Positions 28,448-40,495 of a stretch of DNA of 64,000 bases are shown in pieces. Location: contig JADFUC010000391.1 in the NCBI GenBank assembly GCA_019722365.1, forward strand, positions 1,426,001 through 1,490,000. The letters are read 5' to 3'. Numbering within the stretch: the stretch's first letter is position 1; each line of letters begins with the position of its first letter. Position numbers and translations under genes: made by a program. The stretch is from Lithospermum erythrorhizon. Its lineage: Eukaryota > Streptophyta > Magnoliopsida > Boraginales > Boraginaceae. The notes under the pieces are model-generated. The model saw only the letters and a program-made list of their open reading frames with translations, did no database searches and was not told the origin of the DNA.

Positions 28448-29341
28448 TTAAGGAACATAACTATTTTCAAGAACTGGTTGGGTTCTAATCCCTTGGGCAG
28501 AAGGCATTCTACTACTTCCAATATATATTGAATCCAAAGCCTCACTTCTTTCAGATTGCTTCTCCATTTTCCTAATTCTGTTCAATCTATAAGATTTATA
28601 TGCTACAACTGGACAAAAAACCAGCAAAAATAGAGCAGAAGCTCCTGCAACAACTCCTACCATCCACCATTCCCATCCTTTCCTATTCGTCTTCCCTGAT
28701 TTGGATGGAACAACAATAGAGAAATGGCCTTGATCTCTAACAACACATGTGCTCGCCTTGCTCACGTTGCTGAATCCAACGACACCATCATGGCCAAATC
28801 GAACACATTTTAGTTCCAAATTTTGGAAATCCTCTGGCAAATCGATACTAGGAAAGTGAACCTCGATAGGATCTCTGGCTATACTAAGCAAAAGCTTCCC
28901 CTTATCGATACTAGAATCCGAATCATAGGCAAGAAATCCAATTACAGGGGCAACAAATGTATGATTAGGCACGTTGTAATAATAAGATGACCAATTACCA
29001 AGATTTTGATAGATAATATCAAGTCTTTTCACATAAGGCAATGTATGTATTTTTGGTGGAATCCTGAAAAAACCATAATTGGCTCCATTTTTTCTGAATC
29101 TTCCGGTCCTCAAACGAACAAACGAAACATCAATGCCCGAGAAATTCCAAGGGAGGGAAATGTTGTACAAAGTACCTGTGACAGGGTTCTGTTCTTTGAT
29201 CTTCTTGAATGTGTACTCATGAATGAATGAATCAAGATAATCAGGATCATAATTATTCATTCTTGATTGAACAACATACGACGAAATCGACACGTACAAT
29301 ATCATCACACATATAGTCATCCAAAATGTCCTCCACTCCAT
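28448..29341 (-). CDS. DUF1191 single-pass membrane protein
   Basis: One uninterrupted 297-residue reading frame. Residues 1-26 are a hydrophobic signal or anchor. The central region carries the family hallmarks FVRLRTGRFRKNGANYGFF, IPP, YQNLGNWSSYYYNVP and APVIGFLAYD. A single transmembrane helix lies near residues 225-250, followed by a basic, then acidic cytoplasmic tail ending near RTQPVLE, the pattern typical of DUF1191 proteins. Several N-X-S/T sites in the presumed extracellular part suggest glycosylation. The molecular function of DUF1191 is unknown; expected location is plasma membrane or secretory pathway. Intronless, as usual in the family, with a full-length intact frame. Confidence 0.9.
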   Translation of the reverse strand: MEWRTFWMTICVMILYVSISSYVVQSRMNNYDPDYLDSFIHEYTFKKIKEQNPVTGTLYNISLPWNFSGIDVSFVRLRTGRFRKNGANYGFFRIPPKIHTLPYVKRLDIIYQNLGNWSSYYYNVPNHTFVAPVIGFLAYDSDSSIDKGKLLLSIARDPIEVHFPSIDLPEDFQNLELKCVRFGHDGVVGFSNVSKASTCVVRDQGHFSIVVPSKSGKTNRKGWEWWMVGVVAGASALFLLVFCPVVAYKSYRLNRIRKMEKQSERSEALDSIYIGSSRMPSAQGIRTQPVLENSYVP

Positions 29342-31354
29342 TAACAGTGCAATTATCTCAATCGATTCTTCATTTTTTCGACTAAAAGACTGAAAAACAA
29401 CGATAAAAACTCGATATTCTTCAATTTTCTCAAATCATACTCACTGTTTGATCAGTGTATGTATTGAAGAAAAGGGTTGGTTTAGTTTATTATATTCTAA
29501 ATATTTCATGCAAAGTGTAGATCAAAATGGCCAAGAATAGAATGTTTAAATATTACTAAATGTCTAAATGGTTTGTTGTGAGATGATTCATAGTCCTGAA
29601 TAAATGGTTAAATGTTCTGGTGTGAATTAAAATTACCGTAATAAGCGAGCTTTGTATTGGAAATGATTTAAGAAAAGTTATCGTCACGATCGATTGAGGC
29701 AACGTCAACGCGGTCAGCTCATCCATTATGATGTCAAAGACAGGGGCCACTTAAAGCGGAACTTTAGTGTGAAACGGTTTCACCTTTATTAGTAATAGTG
29801 CTAGCTTTTTCAAACTCTCTCACGTAACTGGCAGAAACAGATTTGGTTAAACAAAAGGTATATTTATTAAAACATGAAGTCATCTCAAAAGAAAGTGAAC
29901 ACCTATAGTAGAAATATTCTTCCTTCTTCAATTTGATTTGGAGGATTGATACATCACAAAAGTTTAGTTAAATTCATCTGACATTTTAAGTTTCTGATCT
30001 TACTGTGTATATTAATATTTCCCAATAAAGGAAGATATCTTATCATATTGGAAAGAAGTATTACTTGAAATTGGTAGCCAAATATTGACCAATCACCAAA
30101 AATGTACAAAATAAATATGAGATCATAAGTCTACAAATGGTGTGAATACATGTAGACATCAGAAATATCATCTATTCAAAAGTCAATGAAATGTGGAAAG
30201 GGTTTGATTTTGTCAAACTGGATTATATAGTCCTTATCATATAAGTTCAATAATTAAGCATAGAGTTGCTGCACTTAAAAAATGGAATAAGACTACATGA
30301 CACAGAGAAGGTAATAATGTTTGAGGAATTGCAGTCATGCAAAATTGGATGTTTCAGTTTCACACAGACTTATGCACATGTCTTTCTTTAGAATGTTGTA
30401 TTTCTTTCAAGAAATGTTTATGTTGGTTTGCCTCACATTTGTTGGTTAGAGAGACAAATTGATTGTGAGTTGTATGATGATTTAAGACCCTCTATTTTCT
30501 CTCCTTTTCAATTGGATCATAAGACTAGGTCAACTAAAGGATTCAAGAACGTACACATATTGGCATCGGACTAGGAAAAAGTCTAATAGGAGTACAAGAT
30601 AGATTTTAGTCTTCAATTCTTGGGTGGATTGTGAGTAGAGTGTGGGATACAGCAATTTGATCAACTTTCCAAAAGATGTCCGGCAGATTTAAAGTTTGTT
30701 GATTACATGTTTTTCCAACTTACCATAACTCGAACGATCCCTTATAGTATTGTCAATCGGTCAATCTACATAGAATTCTTTATTTGATCACTCGAACATA
30801 AAAATGACCCTACTCGATCACTTAGTATCCAAAATCTTCTTAACTCTATCAATCCGTCCATTTTAGCGCTAAAACAGGTCATAGTACCTCCTTAAAAACC
30901 ACCAAACAAATATTGAAGAAAAATGGGGGCATTAGAGTAGCAATCATTATTATTAACTGAAATGACCATAATAGTTTGCATGTTCGAGCTCTGAAGCTGA
31001 AGTTAAAGGACGCAAAATTTCAGAACCTATATTGAGCTTTGCTGTGTTTTCATTCCAGTTTACACAACTGAAATTCAGAAATCAGAATCATCATCATTCA
31101 TCCATTAAATTGTGACAAAATTCAAGAAATATCCCACCAACATACCTCAAATCTACAATCTATCTGAGCAAAAAATGATTTACCAATTTGTCTAGTTCAG
31201 AATATCACATCAATATACCTACAAACTACACTGCTGACACACATTTGTATCCTCAACTGCAAAACAAAGAAACAAACAAAATATGAGACTTTAGTCACTT
31301 AACTAAAATGAATTATTGATCATTATTTGCTAATGAAGAAACCATATTGTGGGA
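29342..31354. other. Spacer between the DUF1191 and C2 genes
   Basis: Holds the promoter of the minus-strand DUF1191 gene and, at 30950-31354, probable 3' UTR of the C2 gene. No repeat boundary or coding region could be recognised. Confidence 0.35.
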
Positions 31355-32269
31355 TTACATCTCATCCGTTGATTCAGCCCAACGACGAAGATTCTGATCC
31401 GACGGACAGAACTGAATCCTCTTCTGCAGCAACAACCCACACAACAAACCTCCACCATCAGATTTCCAACACCTCCCCCCATTCCACTCCTTCATGATCC
31501 CCGATTGAGCCGAAGACGACGAAGTAGTCGAATCAGTCCCATCCGATAAGTCAACAGACCCCAAATCAAACTCACAAGAACTCCCCCCTGAAGACTTCTC
31601 ACTCCTCCTTGATCCAATCCTACTCAGCCTCCTTCGCCGCCTCTCACCACCCATCAAATCCCTAAAACAAACAGCATTCAACCCATTCATCAACTGAAAG
31701 TCAACGCTATCATCGAAAATCGAAATGGCCACATTCAAAACACCCTCAAACTTCCCTGAAGGACGTTGAATAAGCACAGCATTAAAAACAGGAGTTGACT
31801 TTACAAACCCCCCTTCATTATCATTCACCAAACAATTCCCAAGAAGGAACCTCACACTCCCAACTAAAGAGTCCCTAAAATGCCCGACTGCGAAAAGGTC
31901 AACGCAGACGCCAGAAGTTTCTTTAGTAATGAAGTTAGCGTTGACTTTGAAGAGGAATTTATCATTCCAAGTGGGGTTTTCAGAGCCTACAGAGTCAATG
32001 CGAGTACGAAGCTTTTCAGAAGAGTCAACCCAAAGAACTGCATAGGTTTGGAATTTCCCCATATTGGTTAATGGGGGCTTCAAACCTTGTGCTGAGATCA
32101 AGGTGATCTCCAAAACCAACGATTCTTTCTCCATTTCAGACTTCAAACCTTGGTTAATGATGAATACATTTTCTGGGTTCTTGAAATATTTACTGAAAAA
32201 TCGAGGGGGGGGTTCAGAAAAGGACAGGGGAGCTTCTGGCTCTTTGAAGATATGAAAATGTGGGTCCAA
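31355..32269 (-). CDS. C2-domain protein (SRC2/BAP-like, calcium-dependent lipid-binding type)
   Basis: Single exon, 304 residues from the first ATG. A second in-frame ATG at 32134 (MEKESLVLEITLIS) begins right at the C2 domain, and most relatives start about there, so the shorter 259-residue form is equally likely. The C2 domain (about residues 50-175) shows LEITLISAQGLKPP, YAVLWVD, the NPTWNDKFLF block and a final GVLNVAISIFD strand. Downstream are a basic patch GGERRRRRLSRIGSRRSEKS and a Ser-rich acidic segment. C2 domains of this group bind membranes, often with calcium; here the loop Asp residues are only partly recognisable, so calcium dependence is uncertain. Members are implicated in cold response and cell-death control, an inference here. 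Confidence 0.85.
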   Translation of the reverse strand: MDPHFHIFKEPEAPLSFSEPPPRFFSKYFKNPENVFIINQGLKSEMEKESLVLEITLISAQGLKPPLTNMGKFQTYAVLWVDSSEKLRTRIDSVGSENPTWNDKFLFKVNANFITKETSGVCVDLFAVGHFRDSLVGSVRFLLGNCLVNDNEGGFVKSTPVFNAVLIQRPSGKFEGVLNVAISIFDDSVDFQLMNGLNAVCFRDLMGGERRRRRLSRIGSRRSEKSSGGSSCEFDLGSVDLSDGTDSTTSSSSAQSGIMKEWNGGRCWKSDGGGLLCGLLLQKRIQFCPSDQNLRRWAESTDEM

Positions 32270-33440
32270 CTGTAAACTGTTTTAACTAACAACTGACATT
32301 TTAAATTTAATCATATTAAGCCAAGACATATCGAGTAGATTCTTCAGTTTCCGGATTTTGGTGGGCTCGTATTTAGCTCGATATATAATAAAGTCGAGTT
32401 GTGAGTTCATCTTTAAATTCAACATCTATGTTTTTTTATATTATTAATATATAATAATAAAATCTAATACACATATCATTAGACTAGAAATATATTTTCA
32501 ACTATATAATCATTTTTTACGATATAATTTACATAAGGAGTTAATTGGGAGTTTAGAGAAGATGCTTTATATGTGATCAAAATAATAAATTTGGGATGAT
32601 ATATATCGTTGTCATCTTGTATCATTTGTATTGAAGTATCAAATTCCAAAGGATGGTATGACTTTTACACAACATTTGCACAAATGCACAATTAGTGGTG
32701 GCAGATGGGCTGGGCAATGACTGCCTGAGTCCATGTGCATGAAGGCTGACCCACTAGTGGACCAGTCAAGCGGACTCCGCCAGCTTCTAAATCTCTCCCT
32801 ATCTATTGTTATATCTTTTAGTTATCGGTCACTTGGTCAGGTCTGTCTGTGAATTGGTTGGTGTATAAATATGTAATCTTTTGCTCTTTTCAGCTGATAT
32901 GATGTATTATAAAATATGTAATAGTAAAAATTCAGAAAGAAAATTAATTAAAACATAAATTTAAGATTTGAATCATTTGTATGTACAAATACCAAAATCT
33001 AAAACATCTTCGATAAATAATTTCCGTATACATATAAAACATGAAATTGGCGGTTGGCCATAAGCTGCATTTTAAAATAAAGTTAAATAAGCGATACGAT
33101 TTTTAGTTCAACATTCTTCTTTGCATCGCCCTTGTCGTTTTTATATAGAAACTTTTAGTTAGCGTGTATTTGAGAAGTTCCACGATGTCTGCTTATTTTG
33201 AAAAACTATAAAAATAAGTCATCAATATGTATCATCACAACATATTATTGTTATAATGAAAATGCATATTTACCATAAGTTCAACCAATTTTCCATTATA
33301 AGTATCTAATTTTTTCATACTTTATTCGTGATAAATGACTTATTGTTGTAATTCGATATTCCATCTGGTTGAATAAATTTTAAAAACTCAAGAAATTAAT
33401 TCATTGTAAATGACGTGAAATAATTGATGGTATTGATAAA
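32270..33440. other. Spacer, C2 promoter side
   Basis: Probable promoter of the C2 gene followed by AT-rich DNA. Nothing recognisable. Confidence 0.3.
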
Positions 33441-33832
33441 TGATCGTACTAGACTTCGCTTTTATGAGACCCGTCATTGAAGCTTGATTCGAGTTCTCCG
33501 ATTCTTTGGTTATTTATCATATAGCAGCTCCTCAGCATTGGGCATTTCAAAGTGATTAATAATACTCCGTATATGTGTAAATTAAAATAGAATAGAGAAA
33601 AATTACCTTTCCATTGCTTCAAAATAAGTAAACTCCATTTCAGAATCTGAAAGTAGTTTAAATGACACATAATTTTAATAGTTTCATTAGCCTCATACTT
33701 TTTTAAATAACACATGCATTTGATAATTTCCTAGGTCCATCTCTGAGAAATTGAAAGTTAATTACAAAAATTATCACTTTTGGCCGTTCTTTGCGATCAC
33801 CAGACTTACCATTTCCATTCAAAGAGGAGCCA

Positions 33833-33908
33833 TAGCTTGAGAACCAGATGGAGCTGTAATGTAACTACGGTAGCTTGAGAACCAGATGGAACTGTCATGG
33901 AACTACGG
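33833..33908. repeat. 38-bp tandem duplication
   Basis: 33833-33870 and 33871-33908 are adjacent copies of TAGCTTGAGAACCAGATGGA and its following 18 bases, differing at three positions. The unit length is not divisible by three. Confidence 0.95.
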
Positions 33909-34433
33909 GATGCAATAAGTTTAATGGCATTGGATGCTCGATGAGAGGATCCATTTACATATCCTAGCATGCAGGTCATGTTACCAGTTGCCTTTTCTGT
34001 TTGCATACTACGATATATATATAAGATCTTGATTGATTTTAGTTATTGTGAAAATGAGCCGATTTAAAAATTCAAGAACACTACATCAAAAGCTATAAAC
34101 ATTGATAGAGTAGGAGCATGTTTATTATTCATTGAAAACATGTATATAAAAAAATCACCTATTAAAATTGTGGACAGGTACCTACATTAAAAAAATGCAT
34201 CATTGCTCCGCAAACTCTAAGGTAAAATGTAATCTCGAGCAGATTCAATATGCAAAATTCCTACAACTGACCATGCTTGATAAGTAGGGAGGGGAGTAGT
34301 AGGACATGAAGTCTATTTTTTGAATGATGCAAAATAAAAAGGAGCTAAATAACATCGAGCCCACCAGGCATGATGCATAAGCATGATGAAAAACTAATTT
34401 CCGAGTTCCCACCTAAGTCAACTATGAAAACCG

Positions 34434-34485
34434 ACATTCAAAATTTGAGAGAAGAATCTACATTCAAAATTTGAGAGGAGAATCT
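34434..34485. repeat. 26-bp tandem duplication
   Basis: 34434-34459 and 34460-34485 are adjacent copies of ACATTCAAAATTTGAGAG(A/G)AGAATCT, differing at one position. Confidence 0.95.
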
Positions 34486-35349
34486 ACATTTAAGAACAAA
34501 GCACTGAAAGAAACCATGTTTAAACTCAACATGTAATGATCTAGGAATCCAACTCATGATTTTGCAATCCAACTAAAATACATTTAATGGGGGAAACGGC
34601 CGTTACTACGCACCAAAAAGTATTAAAAGCAAAACTTCCTACATTTCCTTTATTACCGCGCTATACTTGGCGTTTATAAAGTTTGCATGCATATCGAAAG
34701 AAAAGATAATAGCAGGTTGTTAAATCAATGCAAATTTCGCAAAATATGCATACGCTTAATTAAGCTTCTGAATTTGACTTTTAAAACTCCATAGCTAACG
34801 GTAAGTTGGTAATAAGCGCTGCTTATTTCGATGAAGTAAAAGGAAAATGATATTGAAATCACGGACATAATCTACAATAAAGGAAACTTAAACATAACCG
34901 GTAAAAAAAAAAGCAATCAAGATATACACCCAAATATGGATAATTATAACCAAAAAGAAGAGCAAAATTATAACAATAAATATACAGGTCCGAGAATTCA
35001 AAAAAGAATAAAAAAAAGTAACACATACAAATCTGAGAAAGTGACGCTTGAACTCTACGATTTGAGAAAGGAATGGTCAAATTCATCCAAGTCCTCGAAA
35101 ACGAAACCAACAAATCCCAAAATCAATTGAATTGATGATATCTCTCTGTCAGTAATACCCCCAAAACCATGATCGAATCCCAAAATTATTAGATATCCAT
35201 CATATTCTAAAATTGAAGAGAAATCACAAAAATCCCTAAATCAACGTGAGAAAGATAATAAATAAAAGAAGATAAAACGAGTTACCATGGAGAAAATATT
35301 TTTGTTGTCTAGTGGAGAGATTCTGAAGAGATAAAAGCTACATCTTATT

Positions 35350-36330
35350 GTCGCCGTTTTCAGGAAGAATTATACAATTTTAATACTTGATTATAGAACC
35401 TTGTAGGAAAATAATTTAAGCGTCACTGATAAAGGCTTCCACGTTCTTTGTTTGGTAGCAGCGATAAAGTCTTGCGCTTTTTATATATAGTTTAGATAAA
35501 GAGGCAATAGTATGATTGTAGTCATAGGTTTGGCCACATTTATGGCTACTTTTTTTTTTACTACTTTTTTCATCTTTTTTTTTGAAATTCGATAAATTAA
35601 TACTCGATTATTTAATAAATTACTAAGTTTGCTTTCGATAAATTAATACTCGATTAACTTTTAATGAGCTATAGATAATATTTTTGGCAGTGGGCTAAAA
35701 TTATAAGTGCTTGATTTTTTTTTTTTACAATTATCATCTACTGATAGAAATTTCGATAAATTAAAACTTCGATTATTTAATAATTTCTCTAAGATTTGGA
35801 ATTATCAAACTCTGACTGGCTTCGATAAATTATCTTTCGATTATTTAATTATCGATTATTTAATATTTCTACAAGATAATATTTTTAGTCGGTCAGGCTA
35901 GGGCAAGATCTTAAATTAATAATTATTAAAATTATAAGATAATACATTTTGATAATTCAAGCCCAAATTTAATCGACTCGACTTTAATTGAATTGTTTTA
36001 TGTCATTAAATGCGATAAGTTGTGTGATTCATAATTCACTTAATTATGCGTGTTACAACTTCATATCTATCTAGATGAAGTATTAAATCTTTGAGTTCAT
36101 GGCTGTAAATGACACAAAAGCACATGTTAGCCGTTAGTTAATCTTTGATGATATTATGCTTGATTAATGTATTTGAATGTGATATTTGATGGGCATCGTT
36201 AAGCCAGGTAAACTATATTAACAAGTCTACCATGACCAAAAGGATTTGTGCTCCGCTATGACCAAACGGGTGTCCGCCTAATGCAAATCTCTCCATATAA
36301 AACTTCAAACTTCTTTTCATTTTTGTCTTC
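35350..36330. other. AT-rich spacer with short direct repeats
   Basis: Blocks of the form TTCGATAAATTAATACTCGATTA(T/A)TTAAT recur at about 35586, 35636, 35750 and 35820, an old local duplication. No gene seen. Confidence 0.4.
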
Positions 36331-36339
36331 ACAGGCCTC

Positions 36340-37390
36340 ACTATCATTTCAAGTTGTCAATAATACTTTTATTCTTTCAATCTTGTCCCTTAATCTATCA
36401 TTCTTTTCAAATTGCTCCCTATCCTCTATTTTTTCATTAAAAATGATGGAATCTTTTTTTGACATGAACGAAATATCAACATTACCCTTATGTATTAATA
36501 TTTTGGGGACCTTTTGAGAAAAAAAATGAAAATCAAAACAACCCCCCTCCTCATCTTTTTCAAATTTGCATAAAACAAATCACCAATTTTGTTGCTGAAA
36601 TAGAAATTATAAAGAAAAAATATGGTGGAGGGAAAAAAGGGGGTTGTTTCATGCTATTTTGATTTCAGTAAAACAGATTGCAAAGGACCCCTCATCAAAT
36701 GTCTCAATGGTCTCAAAAGGTGAGAATTCTTCTAGGTCGTCGAGGTTGCGGAAAAGGTCATTTGATGGTGAGGTTGCTTTGGGGGGTTTAACTAAATTTG
36801 TCAAAGTTATTATTCCTCCATATTCTTTTTCTGTAATTTTGATTTCGGGGAAAAAAATTGGTGATTCAATAGTATGGAGAAGGTGTAGTTGGGTTTGAAG
36901 TAGCGAGAAATCCATAAGGTGACCAAGCACTCATATTAAGTTGGTTGTTAAGGTGTAGGAACAATTAATTAAGACATCATCATACTGTGCCTAATTTGAA
37001 TGCTTTCATGTTCATCTTCATAAGTTAGTTTCTGAAAATTCTTGTCAAAATGCTATATATGTGGTTTTAAGATTTTTGGATATTTGTTGGTTAAGAAAGA
37101 GACAACATTTGATTACATTCACAATTTTTTAATAAATGGATACAAAAGAATCAAAAGAATTGAGGGTGTATGTTTTTATTTTTTATTTATTTTCAAACCC
37201 AAAAATGTTAATATATAGGGGCAATTATGATATTTCGTTCATGTCAAAAGAACATTCCATCAATTTTAATGAAAAAATTAGGAATTAAAGGAGCATAATT
37301 TGAAAAGAAGGAATGGAGGTTAGAGAGGAAAAGGTGAAAAGATAAGAAATTATTAGGGGATGTTTGAAAGATAGGGATAGTTCGTGGAGC
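36340..37390. mobile_element. Foldback / Mutator-like element with long inverted arms
   Basis: The left arm (about 36340-36520) and right arm (about 37190-37390) are inverted copies. TTTTTTTGACATGAACGAAA (36465 on) faces TTTCGTTCATGTCAAAAGAA (37233 on), and CATTCTTTTCAAATT faces AATTTGAAAAGAAGGAATG. The interior holds further nested inverted repeats: 36570-36630 against 36815-36885, and 36525-36565 against 36636-36675. A 93-residue minus-strand frame (36930-36649) is probably not a gene. The long, imperfect arms and absence of transposase suggest a non-autonomous MULE or foldback element; family assignment is inference. Confidence 0.6.
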
Positions 37391-37793
37391 AAGAAATGAA
37401 AAGCACATAAACTATAACAATTCATTTAGGAGCTTCACCATGAGTTTTGTAAGCGAAGATGCTTACTCAAATATAATTGTATTTTTTAAGTATTTTAAAA
37501 GCTGTTGATTGTAATTCGTAATTTAACCAATTTATCATTAAGTTGATTATTTTTAATTTTTAAAAGAGTAAAAGACAGATTTATCCATGTTTCAGAAAGC
37601 TTTGAAATTTGATAAAAATTATTTAAAAGGATTTGAATACAATAGTTAAAATATGAGGAAATCATCCTGCTTACAATTTTTTGTAACTATGTAAGTTAAA
37701 TTCGACCAAAAGGATATGTGCATCCCATACACATTGAAGTTCGGGGATGGGAATAGATAACAGAATAAGATCCAGTAGAAAAGAGAGAAAAGT
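37391..37793. other. Spacer
   Basis: No feature recognised between the foldback element and the tRNA pseudogene. Confidence 0.3.
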
Positions 37794-37862
37794 AAAAGAT
37801 GCCAAGAGTCGAACCCAGATTATTGCTTGAAGGCAATTATCTAACCGTTGGACTACAAACGC
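37794..37862 (-). pseudogene. tRNA-Gly(TCC) pseudogene
   Basis: The minus strand reads GCGTTTGTAGTCCAACGGTTAG at the 5' side, then ATTGCCTTCAAGCAAT at the anticodon arm and GGTTCGACTCTTGGCA at the T arm, very close to plant tRNA-Gly(UCC). The anticodon loop is one base short (CTTCAA in place of CTTCCAA), a G is missing in the D loop, and the 3' acceptor strand no longer pairs with the 5' strand. It is therefore a decayed copy, although A and B boxes are still recognisable. Confidence 0.8.
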
Positions 37863-40495
37863 TTGTAATGGATCATTTCACACACTTCTTGATGCTATCA
37901 CAACCATTAAAATCCCTTAGGTAACTGACACACGTTTAATTTATTTTTTAAAAATATAAAAAGAAAACATGTTTTACTATGCTCGAGAAGTATAAGATAG
38001 AATACCATAAAATTGCTGTATTATCCGACTCGTGTTCAACATTGAATCTAACTTTAATAAATCGTAGCCAAATATATTATGTTTCGAGCTTCTTTATCTA
38101 AAAGCAAGATTGAAGAAGGTTTGAAGAAAATATATTTTGATAGCAACATGTAACGATGAGCGGCTAAAAAGCGACTATATGAGCTTTGAAGCGAAATTGA
38201 GTGAAACCAAAAGCAGTAAGCGCATGAGCATGCGAGCGTAATGCTTAAGCAATTTTAAACACCTACTTAGAAGGTGCTATAGTAATCTGAAAGGTTGTTT
38301 CGAGGGATCTGATGGTGTAAAACCAACCTTTGCCTTAGAAGCACTTTAAGCGTGCTTAAGCAGCAAAGGCGAGAATATCACCGGTAAAATATTTGTTGTT
38401 GTGTGTAAAATGTATTTTAGGTTTTTTAAGTATTACTTAGGATGGAGAAGATGGTTGAACTTTGTAGATAGAGTGTAAAGGAGAGGGTGAGCCCGGTCCA
38501 CCAATTGCTCCGCTATTAACTGCAGTGGTTAATAGATAAAATGCTTGACCGAATGAATGTCGATACAGGTATTCGAACTGGCTTGAAAGAATGTCGAAGA
38601 TTTACGAGCGGCTGGGGTGAAAAATATTCAGGCTTTGGGGGTGGCTTGTTTTATATTTGAAATAACACGAAATTTTTTTATTCAAGTAATAATTAGTCTT
38701 ATTTCTACACAAAAACAATTTCGAAGCCCAGAAGCAAGTGTATAGTAAGAAATCTTCTTTATTTCCCACTCACAGCTAAGAAAGAAAGCTTGACAGCACC
38801 GTCTTTGACACGCCACTTCAACTGCTTGATGTTAAACTTCATTATATAAAATTTTTCTGCATCATTTCTAAATTGAATATGGCAGTAGTTTCCTTACTTT
38901 TTAAAAGATTTTTCTTCACTTTTATGGTTGAAATTACTCTTAAATCGTAATCACCAAAATTTTAACAAGTTTCAAGAAGAAAATGTATAACTATTTCATT
39001 TTATTGGTTACATATAACTAGTTTTATAACTATGTCAAGTTACTTTAATTGGCTAAATTTATCCATTCTTGATATTTAGAGTTCATATTTAATAATTTTT
39101 AATAAGTATGTTTAAGTTATAGGAGCTCTGAGAATTATCTAATTAAATTCTTGTTGAAGTAAGTAGCAAATTGATTGTTACAATATATAAACTACAATTA
39201 TAGAATCTAGTTCTAGTTCAATTATGTAATAGATTTTGGATGGTAGTATTCAATTTAGATTAGCACGATATAAGCCCCAATATAGTTTGGATATAGACAA
39301 AAAGTTAAAATGGGTATAGTAGTATATGCGTAAAATGGGATATGAAAAAGTTGTTGATATTTAGGTACCATTTCCCAAGGTGAGTATTTTTTAATATATA
39401 TGGTGTATATGTAAGTTGTATAGTTTTTACTAAATGATGTATGACGATGAGCTATGTAAAACATGTGTATATGAGTAGTCATGCTTTGGTCATTCTGATA
39501 TTAGAATAACGTTAAATATTTGTCGTCAGCCAAGATATTTTGATTCTTCGTTTAATCACGACCAGAAGCATATAGCGATCGATATCTTCCTTAGGCTCTT
39601 CGCATATAATATAATAATGCGCTTAATTTTGCGTCATGCTCAAGCCTGTCCTCCTAGGCCCAGGACGATATGGTACCAGAAAAAAGACTGGACTGATAAA
39701 TGCAGAGCATATAGCCAAGACAAGATTGAAACATAAAAAAATACTCTAGATCTTTTATGAAAAAAAGAAGATTTTTCTTTGTTGCCCATCAGCTCGTTAT
39801 TGTTCTGATGAATAAAAAATGCGTAAAGGTCCACCAACAATGAAAGAAAGCCAAAAGGCAGTCCACATCACCCCCCAAAGTATTGTGAGGCTCATAATTC
39901 CTCAACAGTGGCACTAATGTGTGCACTAGACAAAAATGAGTGCCGACCAATGCTAACAATGAAAAGATGATTGAAAGGTCTCATACAGTTGTCTAAAATA
40001 GTACGACACTAAACCACAAAACAACAATCAAAACTCTCACCAAACTGCAGGATCCTTAAGAGTTTCCTGGGGTTCAGGTATAAAAAGCTTTTAATATGTA
40101 ACTGTTTGAATTATAAAAAGCTTTTAATATATGGCCTGTTTGAATTTGATTGCAACTAGGTGAACAGAGGCTAAATTTTATGTTCACCTTGTTTGGTGTT
40201 ATATTTTTTCTATTCACGTGATTTAATCGAAAAGTTAATTGATTCACCTAGATTCATCACATTTCTATTAATGTGCTTGCATGCTTGAAGTAGATATAGG
40301 CAACATATATTGGAAAACTGCAAATGAGTATAATCCTAGGAACCAAAATGTAGAATTACATAAGAATGAAAATATTAGTCTACAGACAGTAATAAGAAGG
40401 CGAAGATATAAAGTTATCAGGAAACAAAATCATTATTCTACCTCCTCAGAGTATGAATTGAATGATAATGGAAATAGTTGTTCACCAATAAGTTC
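37863..40495. other. Repeat-rich spacer downstream of the desaturase
   Basis: 38150-38400 has short GCGAGAATG/AAGCGTGCTTAAGC blocks of an unknown repeat. The 17-mer GTCAGCCAAGATATTTT at 39525-39541 recurs at 45165-45181. A direct repeat ATAAAAAGCTTTTAATAT occurs at 40080-40130. No gene recognised. Confidence 0.35.

Larger units (their letters stand above)
33449..35340 (-). pseudogene. Unidentified gene or gene remnant, possible exons
   Basis: Three stretches look like spliced exons on the minus strand. 34007-33810 has AG before it and GTAAG after it and encodes NMTCMLGYVNGSSHRASNAI and IASRSSMTVPSGSQ. A short segment ending near 33607 has TTTCAG before it and GTAATT after it and reads SEMEFTYFEAMER. 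A last piece near 33550-33470 ends the frame. A 5' leader with CTCCATG|GTAACTC near 35288 may belong to it. The first exon contains a 38-bp tandem duplication, not a multiple of three, which shifts the frame, so the gene may be dead. I do not recognise the family and see no long continuous coding sequence. Confidence 0.3.

Noticed and set aside
36649..36930. 93-residue minus-strand frame in the foldback element
   Set aside because: Considered as a gene, but it overlaps nested inverted repeats and a similar-sized plus-strand frame; no family recognised.
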